This document shows positions 1 to 5,901 of a stretch of 7,310 bases of DNA, one piece after another. The position numbers were made by a program, and so were the translations under genes. Location of the stretch: contig JBKQWF010000311.1 of NCBI GenBank assembly GCA_052139695.1, positions 1 to 7,310 on the forward strand. Reading direction: 5' to 3'. Source of the stretch: PLGF01 sp052139695. GTDB lineage: Bacteria > Verrucomicrobiota > Verrucomicrobiia > Limisphaerales > Palsa-1400. How positions within the stretch are numbered: the first letter of the stretch is position 1; each line of letters starts with the position of its first letter. Below the pieces are notes generated by a model. The model ran no database searches. It saw only the letters and a program-made list of their open reading frames with translations, and was not told the origin of the DNA.

Positions 1-98
1 CCACCACTGGAAAATTTCAAAAGCAGTTCCTCCATCGCAATGGCGGCCAGGAGCGCTTGCGGGCGCTGATTCTTTCCAAATCCCCCGTCTCTTGGCGT
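1..98. other. Sequence downstream of the giant gene, unassigned
   Basis: No feature is certain here. On the plus strand, frame 3 is open from the window edge to a TGA at 108-110 and ends in residues such as QERLRALILSK and SPVSWRLQK. That could be the C-terminus of a convergent gene overlapping the giant gene's tail by about 10 nt, or it could be chance. On the minus strand the frame after the stop at 99-101 shows no recognisable continuation of the beta-helix region. No hairpin followed by a T-run is visible. Too short to decide. Confidence 0.3.
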
Positions 99-2438
99 TT
101 ACAAAAATGAAAAGGTGCGTCCTAGCGAATTGTTCCCATCCTCATTGCTGTCGCCTCCGACAGAGTCGTCGGCGAGGGAGGTAAAAACAATCGGCGCGGC
201 GGCCGTGGCACCGCTGGCATTGAGCAATCCGTTGGATTGCACCGTAATCCCCGCCCCCTTGACGAACTTGATAATGGCGCCTGGAGCCAGCGTCAAAGTC
301 ACTCCGCCAGGGATCACAATATTCTGGTCAATCACGTGGACAGTGTTGCTGGCCCATGTCTGGCTGGTCAATAAGGCGCCCTCGTGCCAAGCGACGGAAT
401 TGTTCACCAGGATATCCTGGCTCACCTGGCTGATCAGTGCGCTGGAGGAATCAAGCAAAGCCATAGCCAGCAGGTAAACTCCATCCGGCACGCCAGCCGA
501 GTTCCAGGAAACAACCGCTGGCGGAAGAGCCGGATAGTCGGCTGAAAAGAAGACCGAGCCGCCACGAGAAATCGTCACCCGCACGCTATCGGCGATATTG
601 GGATCGATCGCGGCGCCGGTCCAGGAAAGCTGGGTTGAACCATGGAAATAAGGCGGTTCGTTGGACAGCACGAAATATGGTTTTGAACTGACAAAGAGCG
701 TGCCCGGCTGACCTGAAGACGACCCTCCATTGACTGTGATCTGCGAATCAGCAAGGCCCATCATGGACCAGTAATAGATGGCGATTCGACCGCCGCCGCC
801 ACCGTTGTTTCCGGCCGGGCCGCCATCAGCGCGGACCATTCCGTTGCCGGAGAGTGTGCCCACTTCCAGCCAAATGCTGCCACCGCTGCCGCCTGTCCAC
901 GCCGAACCAACGCCGCCGGCCGTGATCAACCCATCCACTTGCAAGGTCTCAGGGACGATCATTTGAATGGCGCCGCCCCCGTTCGCGCCGCCGTCGCTGC
1001 CGCCACTGCCAAGGTCCAAAGGCTCATTCAATGACCCATTCGTCTCCCCGCCGCTCGCGTTAACGGTTCCACCCATGCCGCCATATCCACCGCCACCGCC
1101 CCAAGCCCCTCGGATTCCCGCACCCGGCCCAGCCCCGGCAACGTAACCAAAGCCGTCGGCAGTAATCGTGCCTCCAGCGTTAACCATGACAGACTGGGCG
1201 GCAATGGTCACCCCGCTACCCGCCCATCGTTCATTGACTAGTGCTGTGTTGTTGGTTGAAAAACAAAATATCGCGCTGTTTGTGGCTACGAACAACTGAT
1301 TCACCGTCCAGGTCTCGCCGCCCTCAATAACCACTTGCGTGCCGTTCGTCACGCTGACCACCAAGTTGGTCCCTTCGATCAAGTCGGCCGGCGTGTAAGC
1401 GCCAGGGTAGCCGCCGTTGTCCAACATCACAGAGGCGAGCGGATTGTTGACACCTTGCCAGAGAATTGTGCCCGCGCCGCCCACCACGCTGCCGCTTTGG
1501 CCATTGAGTCCGCCCCAGGCGGTAACCGTCCCGGAGTAATCGTTGACTTGATAATCAATCGCAATTCGGCCGCCGCCGCCGCCGTTGTCATTGCCTCCTT
1601 GGGCGCCATTGGCCTGAATTATGCCCGCGCCAGCCAAGGTGCCTGTCTTAATCCATATACTGCCGCCAGCTCCGCCGCCATGGTTGGCGAGATGAACGGC
1701 GTTGGCTGTGATGAGACCGTCCACCAGCAAAGTTCCAGAAACGATGAGTTTGATAGCCCCGCCGCCCGGATTGCCACTATCGGATCCTCCGCTGCCTAAT
1801 TCAATGGGTTGGGTCAATGAGCCGTAGGCACTGCCACCGCTGGCATTGGCCGTGCCACCCATGCCGCCATGCCCACCGCCCCCAGCCCAGCTATTGCGAA
1901 CCCCCGCTCCCGACCCTTGCGCTGACGCGTAGCCTTGGCCATCGGCATCCAGATCGGCCCCGGCCGCGATCTCCATGCTTTGCGCCTGAATGGTAGCGCC
2001 GACACCGGCCCACTGATTGTTAACCTGACCTGCCGCGTTGCTGCTCCAACACCAGACCGTGGTATTCGAAGCAAGCACGAGTTGCCCGACAGTCCAAGTC
2101 TCCCCGCCGCCAACGGCTACTTGCGTGCCGTTTGTGACGACGACCGTTAAATTGGCTCCTTCCATCAAGTCCGCCGGGCTGTAGGTTCCCTTGTTACCCG
2201 CGTTATCCAGGACAACGCGCCCAGAGGCGCCGGCGCCCTGCCAATAAACCGTGCCGGCCCCGCCGCCGACGCTCCCACCCTGACCGTTGAGACCACCCCA
2301 GGCCGACACTGTTCCAGAGTAGTTGCTGACTTGACAATTGATGGCAATTCTGCCACCGCCGCCGCCGTTGTCGTTGCCGCCCTGGGCGCCATTGGCTGAA
2401 TTGTGCCAACGCCAGCCAAGGCACCCGTTTTGATCCAT
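99..2438 (-). CDS. Giant glycine-rich modular secreted protein, C-terminal part (frameshifted)
   Basis: Continuation of the gene that begins at 4696 or 4618, in another frame after a one-base deletion. The formal ATG at 2438 is probably not an initiation site: it lies inside the GGSIWI motif read out of frame, has no Shine-Dalgarno sequence, and its first 14 residues do not match the repeat. Genuine sequence starts at Ala15 (ANGAQGG). Domains follow in order: the end of module 3; module 4; shortened module 5 (about residues 427-580); a probable Ig-like beta-sandwich (about 582-685, with DSVRVTI and DGVYLLAM); and a region starting near residue 690 with VIDQNIVIPGG, LTLAPGAIIKF and GLLNASG, typical of the entry to right-handed beta-helix segments in secreted bacterial proteins. 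It ends at DDSVGGDSNEDGNNSL followed by GRTFSFL and a stop. In proteins of this style I would expect the helix to continue, so the C-terminus looks cut. With the frameshift repaired the whole product is 1532 aa (1506 from the ATG at 4618). Confidence 0.8.
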   Translation of the reverse strand: MDQNGCLGWRWHNSANGAQGGNDNGGGGGRIAINCQVSNYSGTVSAWGGLNGQGGSVGGGAGTVYWQGAGASGRVVLDNAGNKGTYSPADLMEGANLTVVVTNGTQVAVGGGETWTVGQLVLASNTTVWCWSSNAAGQVNNQWAGVGATIQAQSMEIAAGADLDADGQGYASAQGSGAGVRNSWAGGGGHGGMGGTANASGGSAYGSLTQPIELGSGGSDSGNPGGGAIKLIVSGTLLVDGLITANAVHLANHGGGAGGSIWIKTGTLAGAGIIQANGAQGGNDNGGGGGRIAIDYQVNDYSGTVTAWGGLNGQSGSVVGGAGTILWQGVNNPLASVMLDNGGYPGAYTPADLIEGTNLVVSVTNGTQVVIEGGETWTVNQLFVATNSAIFCFSTNNTALVNERWAGSGVTIAAQSVMVNAGGTITADGFGYVAGAGPGAGIRGAWGGGGGYGGMGGTVNASGGETNGSLNEPLDLGSGGSDGGANGGGAIQMIVPETLQVDGLITAGGVGSAWTGGSGGSIWLEVGTLSGNGMVRADGGPAGNNGGGGGRIAIYYWSMMGLADSQITVNGGSSSGQPGTLFVSSKPYFVLSNEPPYFHGSTQLSWTGAAIDPNIADSVRVTISRGGSVFFSADYPALPPAVVSWNSAGVPDGVYLLAMALLDSSSALISQVSQDILVNNSVAWHEGALLTSQTWASNTVHVIDQNIVIPGGVTLTLAPGAIIKFVKGAGITVQSNGLLNASGATAAAPIVFTSLADDSVGGDSNEDGNNSLGRTFSFL
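696..1160 (-). repeat. Glycine-rich module 5, shortened
   Basis: Last module, keeping only the first half of the pattern: ADGFGY, GGGGGYGGMGG, DLGSGG, GGAIQM, GGSGGSIWLE and GGGGGRIAIYYW. A short remnant (ITVNGGSSSGQPGTLF) follows, and the segment carrying GGETW and the conserved Cys is absent. The sequence then changes character to a probable Ig-like domain. This looks like the natural end of the repeat array rather than damage, since the frame stays open and the next domain follows directly. Confidence 0.8.
1161..1946 (-). repeat. Glycine-rich module 4 (262 aa)
   Basis: Fourth tandem module, entirely in the downstream frame. Motifs in order are ADGQGY, GGGGHGGMGG, TQPIELGSGG, GGSIWIKTG, IIQANGAQGG, GGGGGRIAIDY, AWGGLNGQ, GGAGTILWQG, EGGETWTVNQL and IFCFSTNNT. 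The Cys codon is at 1263-1265. It is very close to the second half of module 3 in protein sequence and served as the reference for locating the deletion. Confidence 0.88.
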
Positions 2439-2728
2439 ATACTGCCGCCAGCGCCGCCGCCATGGTCGGCGAAATGAAGGGCGCTGGCGGTAATTATTCC
2501 ATCCACATGCATGCTTCCAGAGACGATGAACCTAATGGCCCCCCCGCCGGGATTGCCGGCATCCGCGCCGCCGCTGCCCAATTCCGTCGGTTGCGTCAGG
2601 GAACCATAGGCGCTGCCACCACCCGCGTTGGCCGTGCCTCCCATCCCGCCATGCCCGCCGCCGCCGGCCCAGGTGAACCGGACTCCAGCCCCAGGACCTT
2701 GCCCCGCCGCGTAGCCTTGCCCGTCAGC
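1947..2728 (-). repeat. Glycine-rich module 3 (261 aa, contains the frameshift)
   Basis: Third tandem module, 782 nt instead of a multiple of three because of the deletion at about 2396. The first half (ADGQGY to GGSIWIKTG) lies in the upstream frame and the second half (ANGAQGGNDN to QSMEIAAGA) in the downstream frame. The conserved Cys is at 2049-2051, in the variant context VWCWSSN. A seven-C tract lies at 2539-2545. Apart from the deletion it shows no sign of decay, which argues that the break is recent or a sequencing error. Confidence 0.88.
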
Positions 2729-4696
2729 GCTTATCGTTCCACCAGAATCCACGGTGACGAACTGCGCGGCAATGGCCACCCCGCCGCCGACCCATTCGTT
2801 GCTGACTGGCCCTGTATTATTGGTTGAAAAGCACAGCACCGTGCTGTTCGTTGCCACGAGCAATTGGTTTACCGCCCAGGTCTCGCCCCCATTAATGGCT
2901 ACTTGCGTTCCATTCGTTACCGTCACGATCAAATTCGTCCCCTCAATAAGTTCCCCTGGCGTGTAAGCTCCGACGTGGCCGTCATTGTCAAGCGTCACGT
3001 AGCTAGAGGCGTTAGTCAAACATTGCCAGACAATTGTGCCGGCCCCGCCGATCACGCTGCCGCCTTGGCCATTAAGGCCCCCCCAAGCCGTGACTGTTCC
3101 GGAATAGTTGTTGACCTGATAAATGGCCGCGATCCTGCCAGCGCCGCCCCCATTGTCATTGCCCCCCTGTCCGCCATTGGCTTGAATGATGCCATCTCCA
3201 GCCAAAGTGCCGGCTTCAATCCAAATGCTGCCGCCCGCGCCGCCGCCATGATTGCCATAGTGAACCGCGTTGGCCGTGAGGGTGCCATTCATTTGCAGGC
3301 TTCCAGCGATGACGAGTCTAATGGCCCCCCCGCCGGGATTGCCGGCATCAGCGCCGCCGCTGCCCAATTCCGTCGGTTGGGTCAGGGAACCGTAGGCACC
3401 GCCCCCGCTAGCATTTGCCGCGCCTCCCATGCCGCCGTGTCCACCTCCCCCAGCCCAAGTAGCCCGAATCCCAGCCCCGGGACCTTGCCCCGCCGCGTAG
3501 CCTTGCCCGTCGGCGCTTATCGTCCCGCCAGCGTCCACAGTGATGGACTGCGCGGCAATGGTCACTCCCGTGCCGGCCCATTCATTGCTTGCCAGCCCTG
3601 TATTATTGGTCCCAAAACACAGGACACTGCTGTTAGTTCCGACCTGCAATTGGCCGATGGTCCATGTCTCTCCGCCATATAGAATCGCTTGTGCTGCATT
3701 GACAACGGTCACGTCTAAACTCCCGCCTTCGATCTCATCCGCGGAGGTCCCAGCCCCAATATTGCCATTATTCTCCAAGACCACAGAGGCCATTGTGCTG
3801 GAAGTTTCTTTGGAAAAAACAGTCCCTGCACCCCCAACCTCTCCGCCGTCAACCTCAGTTCCACCCCAAGCCGTTGTCGTTCCCGAGAAGGAGTCGTTGT
3901 GATAGAAAATGGCGATGCGTCCGCCGCCGCCGCCGTTATCGGCGCCAAAACCGCCGTTGGCTTGAATACTTCCAGTGCCTCCGATTGTCGTCGCCTCCAG
4001 CCAAATGCTCCCACCGCTGCCGCCCGACAGACTGCTGCTCCCCGTCAAACCAGCCGCAGTGATGGTGCCGTCCAGGTCCAGAGTTCCGCCTACGGCCAGA
4101 TGAATAGCGCCGCCACCGCTGGAACCGTCGTCACTGCCGCCGCTGCCGAAATCAGCCGGCGCCGCCAGTAACCCGTACCCTCTCCCGCCGGCGGCGTTGT
4201 AGGTTCCCCCCATGCCGCCGTAGCCACCACCTGCGGCCCAACTGTTCCGAATTCCCGCACCAGGCCCTTGCGTCGCGGAATAGCCCAAACCATCTGCCAG
4301 AACCTTGCTCGAAGCATCGACGAGCACATCCCCATTGATAGCAATGTCAATTTTATTGTCAGTTTCTCCGTTCGGCGCGGGCGAATGAGTGAGTGTCGCA
4401 TTGCTGATGAGGTTGAGGCTGGCAAAACTATGCTGGCCATTCACCGTCAGGTTGCAATTGCTGACAACAATGTTCTGCCCATCGTGGCTCGCATCCGAGG
4501 CCTCGATGAGAGTGTCATTCGTGAACGTCACGCTCTGGGTCTGGGCTAGGGCAGTTGACAGCGGAAGAAAGACCGCGGCTAGAGGCAGCCATAGGATAGT
4601 TCGTTCGAGTCGGTTCATCGCCCAGGCATATAGTCCTCCGGCTTTTGCGTCTGGGAGAACCTCTAAGGTGACCGGTTCCTGATTGATTTTTTTCAT
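2165..4696 (-). CDS. Giant glycine-rich modular secreted protein, N-terminal part (frameshifted)
   Basis: N-terminal portion of a very large exported protein; function unknown, with a surface, sheath or adhesin-like structural role inferred. Residues 27-51 form a classic signal peptide: MNRLER, a hydrophobic stretch, then an STALA-type cleavage site before QTQS. Residues 52-133 are a degenerate half-module, followed by glycine-rich modules 1, 2 and part of 3. Each module carries ADGxGY, GPGAGxR, GGGGHGGMGG, LGSGG, GGAIxL, GGSIWI, IQANG, GRIA and GGAGT motifs in that order. Short alternating strands between glycine loops suggest a beta-solenoid (inference). The frame is genuine to Gln767 (codon 2396-2398); the last 76 residues, beginning PMAPRAATTT, are out of frame and lose all repeat similarity. 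The first ATG (4696) lacks a clear ribosome binding site. The ATG at 4618 starts exactly at the signal peptide and has GGAGGA 15 nt upstream, so it may be the real start. The rest of the protein continues in the frame ending at 99. Confidence 0.85.
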   Translation of the reverse strand: MKKINQEPVTLEVLPDAKAGGLYAWAMNRLERTILWLPLAAVFLPLSTALAQTQSVTFTNDTLIEASDASHDGQNIVVSNCNLTVNGQHSFASLNLISNATLTHSPAPNGETDNKIDIAINGDVLVDASSKVLADGLGYSATQGPGAGIRNSWAAGGGYGGMGGTYNAAGGRGYGLLAAPADFGSGGSDDGSSGGGAIHLAVGGTLDLDGTITAAGLTGSSSLSGGSGGSIWLEATTIGGTGSIQANGGFGADNGGGGGRIAIFYHNDSFSGTTTAWGGTEVDGGEVGGAGTVFSKETSSTMASVVLENNGNIGAGTSADEIEGGSLDVTVVNAAQAILYGGETWTIGQLQVGTNSSVLCFGTNNTGLASNEWAGTGVTIAAQSITVDAGGTISADGQGYAAGQGPGAGIRATWAGGGGHGGMGGAANASGGGAYGSLTQPTELGSGGADAGNPGGGAIRLVIAGSLQMNGTLTANAVHYGNHGGGAGGSIWIEAGTLAGDGIIQANGGQGGNDNGGGAGRIAAIYQVNNYSGTVTAWGGLNGQGGSVIGGAGTIVWQCLTNASSYVTLDNDGHVGAYTPGELIEGTNLIVTVTNGTQVAINGGETWAVNQLLVATNSTVLCFSTNNTGPVSNEWVGGGVAIAAQFVTVDSGGTISADGQGYAAGQGPGAGVRFTWAGGGGHGGMGGTANAGGGSAYGSLTQPTELGSGGADAGNPGGGAIRFIVSGSMHVDGIITASALHFADHGGGAGGSIWIKTGALAGVGTIQPMAPRAATTTAAAVAELPSIVKSATTLEQCRPGVVSTVRVGASAAGPARFIGRAPAPLGALSWITRVTREPTARRT
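2394..2398 (-). other. One-base deletion that splits the giant gene
   Basis: On the coding strand this site reads ATTCAGCCAATGG. The sister module at about 1609-1622 reads ATTCAGGCCAATGG, giving Ile-Gln-Ala-Asn-Gly. One G of GG (a C on the plus strand) is missing here. Upstream of the site the protein matches the repeat in one frame, and downstream in the other. The spacing between equivalent codons across this interval is 782 nt, against 783 or 786 elsewhere. Adding one base makes 99-4696 a single frame of 4599 nt. Confidence 0.9.
2729..3514 (-). repeat. Glycine-rich module 2 (262 aa)
   Basis: Second tandem module. It shares long, nearly identical DNA stretches with module 3: positions 3319-3390 differ from 2533-2604 at only a few bases, exactly 786 nt apart. 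Its protein has ADGQGY, GGGGHGGMGG, TQPTELGSGG, GGSIWIEAG and NDNGGGAGRIA, then GGETWAVNQL and VLCFSTNNTG with the conserved Cys at 2831-2833. A seven-C tract (G on the coding strand) lies at 3325-3331. Confidence 0.88.
3515..4297 (-). repeat. Glycine-rich module 1 (261 aa)
   Basis: First full copy of the tandem module, taken from the ADGxGY motif to the codon before the next one. It is the most divergent complete unit: the first half has GGGYGGMGG, a YNAAGG segment, GGSGGSIWLE and DNGGGGGRIAIFY, and the second half has EIEGG, YGGETWTIGQL and VLCFGTNNTG. Its unique Cys codon is at 3617-3619. The signature Tyr codon (4280-4282) lies 783 nt from that of module 2. Confidence 0.85.
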
Positions 4697-5110
4697 AATC
4701 TGTTTGGTTACAAGTTTTGCCTAACGAGAGGAGACGGGACGGACAGAGCAGCGTTTTGCCGCGAGAGTAAAGCGGGGCGACTTCTCGATAAAATCCAAAG
4801 CCCTTGCCGGATAAAGCTCAAGCCAGCAAGGTGCTTTACACTCACTTCCTGCTGAACATTCATAAACCAGCTGAGTAAGATTTCTAAGGCGCGGTTCCAG
4901 AACGGTTTTTTCGGGGGCAAGCGTACTTTTGCGGAATAATTTTGGTCAATGCACAATATTTGCTGCCACGACAACAATTGAGAGTTACTCATGAAGCTTA
5001 TCAAGTCAGCCAAGTTAAGTCTGCCGGCTTGGTAAAAGAGACCTCGGTTGATTGTTGGAGGGAGCGCCGTTAGTCGAACGCATCACACGTTGCCTTCGCG
5101 TCGGTTTCAT
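4697..5110. other. AT-richer intergenic region, presumed leader and promoter of the giant gene
   Basis: This stretch separates the giant gene from the region to its right and is visibly more AT-rich than either flank. A 101-codon minus-strand frame (4708-5013) exists but starts at TTG, has no ribosome binding site, and its translation has no recognisable domain, so it is not called. A sigma70-like TTGACC at about 4945 (minus) has no good -10 partner at proper spacing, so no promoter is assigned. One hairpin at 4799-4835 is listed separately. Confidence 0.5.
4799..4835 (-). promoter_or_regulatory. Possible hairpin in the 5' leader of the giant gene
   Basis: On the minus strand the arms AGC(A)CCTTGCTGG and CCGGCAAGGGCT can pair into a stem of about 12 pairs, with one bulged A, one U-G wobble and a 12-nt loop. 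The wobble pairs only in minus-strand RNA (the plus strand has a C-A mismatch), which fits a structure in the transcript leading into the giant gene. It lies about 100 nt before the ATG at 4696. There is no proper terminal T-run, so a terminator is unlikely. The role is unknown. Confidence 0.3.
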
Positions 5111-5141
5111 AAGGTCATGGAAAGGCCTGTTTCGGCGACAC

Positions 5142-5160
5142 CGGGCTCGATCCGAGCCCG
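5142..5160. repeat. Perfect 8-bp inverted repeat
   Basis: CGGGCTCG-ATC-CGAGCCCG, a perfect 8-bp palindrome with a 3-nt centre. It sits directly before a TATAAT box at 5170-5175, where a -35 element would lie, so it could be an operator. As a transcript hairpin it lacks a T-run. I tested it as a tRNA T-arm: the loop is the wrong size and no acceptor or anticodon arm fits. Confidence 0.55.
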
Positions 5161-5175
5161 AGTCTCCTATATAAT
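5147..5175 (+). promoter_or_regulatory. Candidate sigma70-type promoter
   Basis: A perfect TATAAT is at 5170-5175. At 17-nt spacing the -35 position is TCGATC, only 3 of 6 matches to TTGACA and buried in the inverted repeat, so the promoter would be weak or activator-dependent. It points toward the degraded coding fragment starting at 5246. This is motif evidence only. Confidence 0.25.
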
Positions 5176-5245
5176 TCAACGCGAGCGGGCTTGTTCTTGC
5201 AAAAACCTGCAGTTTTCTTGAAAGATCGGGATTGGGGTTTGAATA

Positions 5246-5550
5246 ATGTCAACCACCCCTTCGCAAGCACAGACTCTGACAACATCAACATCAACATCAA
5301 TATCAATGCCGCTGGCAAATGAATTTCCCGCCAAAACGGAAAGTCAGGTCCAGCTCCTGGCATACTCGAAAGATCCTGTCCGGGTCTCTTTTGGATCAAC
5401 GGCCATGGGCTGCTTGCCGGCCTCTGGTCTTTTACGTTCTCTTTGCCCGACGGCCAGGGCGAAGTCACGGCCAGCTTCGACGCCGCGCTCAACGGCGCTG
5501 ATGCCACCCTGAAGCTCATCCTGGACCACACGCCACAATCAACACAATAA
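5246..5550 (+). pseudogene. Decayed fragment of an extracellular beta-sandwich-like domain protein
   Basis: The frame from the ATG at 5246 reads sensibly to about 5385 (TESQVQLLAYSKDPVRV), then becomes meaningless and stops at 5512. From about 5391 the neighbouring frame takes over with WINGHGLLAG, WSFTFSLPDGQGEVTASFDA and ATLKLILDHTPQ, ending at TAA 5548-5550. One base missing near 5384-5394, next to a TTTT run, would join them. The combined pattern (DPVRV, W-F-F-L-DG, A-D-A, ATLKLILD-TP) resembles one repeat of the Ig-like or cadherin-like domains of large secreted bacterial proteins, so this may be the tail of a once larger gene. No full-length protein or signal peptide is present. The N-terminal 20 residues are low-complexity Thr/Ser from a hexamer repeat. 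The family resemblance is inferred by eye only. Confidence 0.35.
5284..5307 (+). repeat. Hexanucleotide microsatellite (ATCAAY)x4
   Basis: Four consecutive hexamers: ATCAAC twice, then ATCAAT twice. In the frame of the ATG at 5246 it encodes alternating Thr/Ser, and in another frame Asn/Ile repeats. Copy-number change would not shift the frame. Confidence 0.75.
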
Positions 5551-5901
5551 GACCCCGCGCCATCGCCGGTTCTTGGATTTGGCCAGAATGGCTCGCGATC
5601 TGCCTGTCGGCGACGAGCCGGCTTCGTATTGCAACCCGCGGTGGAAGTGACAGCGCAGGCAAGGATCGAGCAAAGCGGCGACGCCCAGCAGCCGGCGGCA
5701 AAAGCGAAGTGACAAGTGTTATGACACCAGGCTCCACCGAGTAGAATTCGAGGTCGTTTTGGACTATTCAGTTTGCCAAAGATGTGCTTTATTTGAGCTT
5801 ATGGTCAAAGTCGCCATCTCCAACCGCCACAACTGTGGCTTCAAAGCGCGCGGGCAATTCACGCGCGGCGGCTTGGCATCACCTCGCGGCAAAAGAACAC
5901 C
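5551..5901. other. Gene-free stretch with short open frames only
   Basis: I found no recognisable gene here. One frame ends at TGA 5648-5650 with a protein-like run (FLDLARMARDLPVGDEPASY). The same frame is open again from 5651 to 5905 and contains an ATG at 5801 for a 34-codon frame whose stop overlaps the next gene's start as ATGA (5902-5905). None has a good ribosome binding site or known domain. The region may be remnants of older genes plus the upstream region of the DUF362 gene. TTGGAC at 5759-5764 lacks an acceptable -10 element. Confidence 0.45.

Noticed and set aside
2394..2440. Programmed ribosomal frameshifting joining the two halves of the giant gene
   Set aside because: A -1 shift would be needed, but the coding sequence around ATTCAGCCA has no slippery heptamer and no evident downstream pseudoknot. 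The sister modules do not use a shift at the same site.
2539..3331. The glycine-rich coding repeats as a CRISPR-like array
   Set aside because: Repeats are about 785 nt long, coding and contiguous, with no short direct repeats separated by unique spacers.
2864..3682. 272-codon plus-strand frame antisense to the giant gene
   Set aside because: Long open antisense frames are expected opposite GC-rich, glycine-rich repeats. The translation simply mirrors the module periodicity and shows no independent domain.
4708..5013. 101-codon minus-strand frame upstream of the giant gene
   Set aside because: It starts at TTG without a ribosome binding site, has no recognisable domain and lies in AT-richer sequence that is better explained as a leader or promoter region.
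5060..5170. Possible tRNA or tmRNA-like segment around the palindrome
   Set aside because: No T-loop consensus with correct 5-bp stem and 7-nt loop, no matching acceptor stem, and no anticodon arm could be placed.
5115..5531. 138-codon minus-strand frame
   Set aside because: It covers the microsatellite (giving LMLMLM) and the palindrome, with no domain or ribosome binding site. The plus-strand frames give more protein-like sequence.
5759..5787. Promoter for the DUF362 gene (TTGGAC, 17-nt spacer)
   Set aside because: The hexamer at the -10 position is ATGTGC, too far from TATAAT to support a call.
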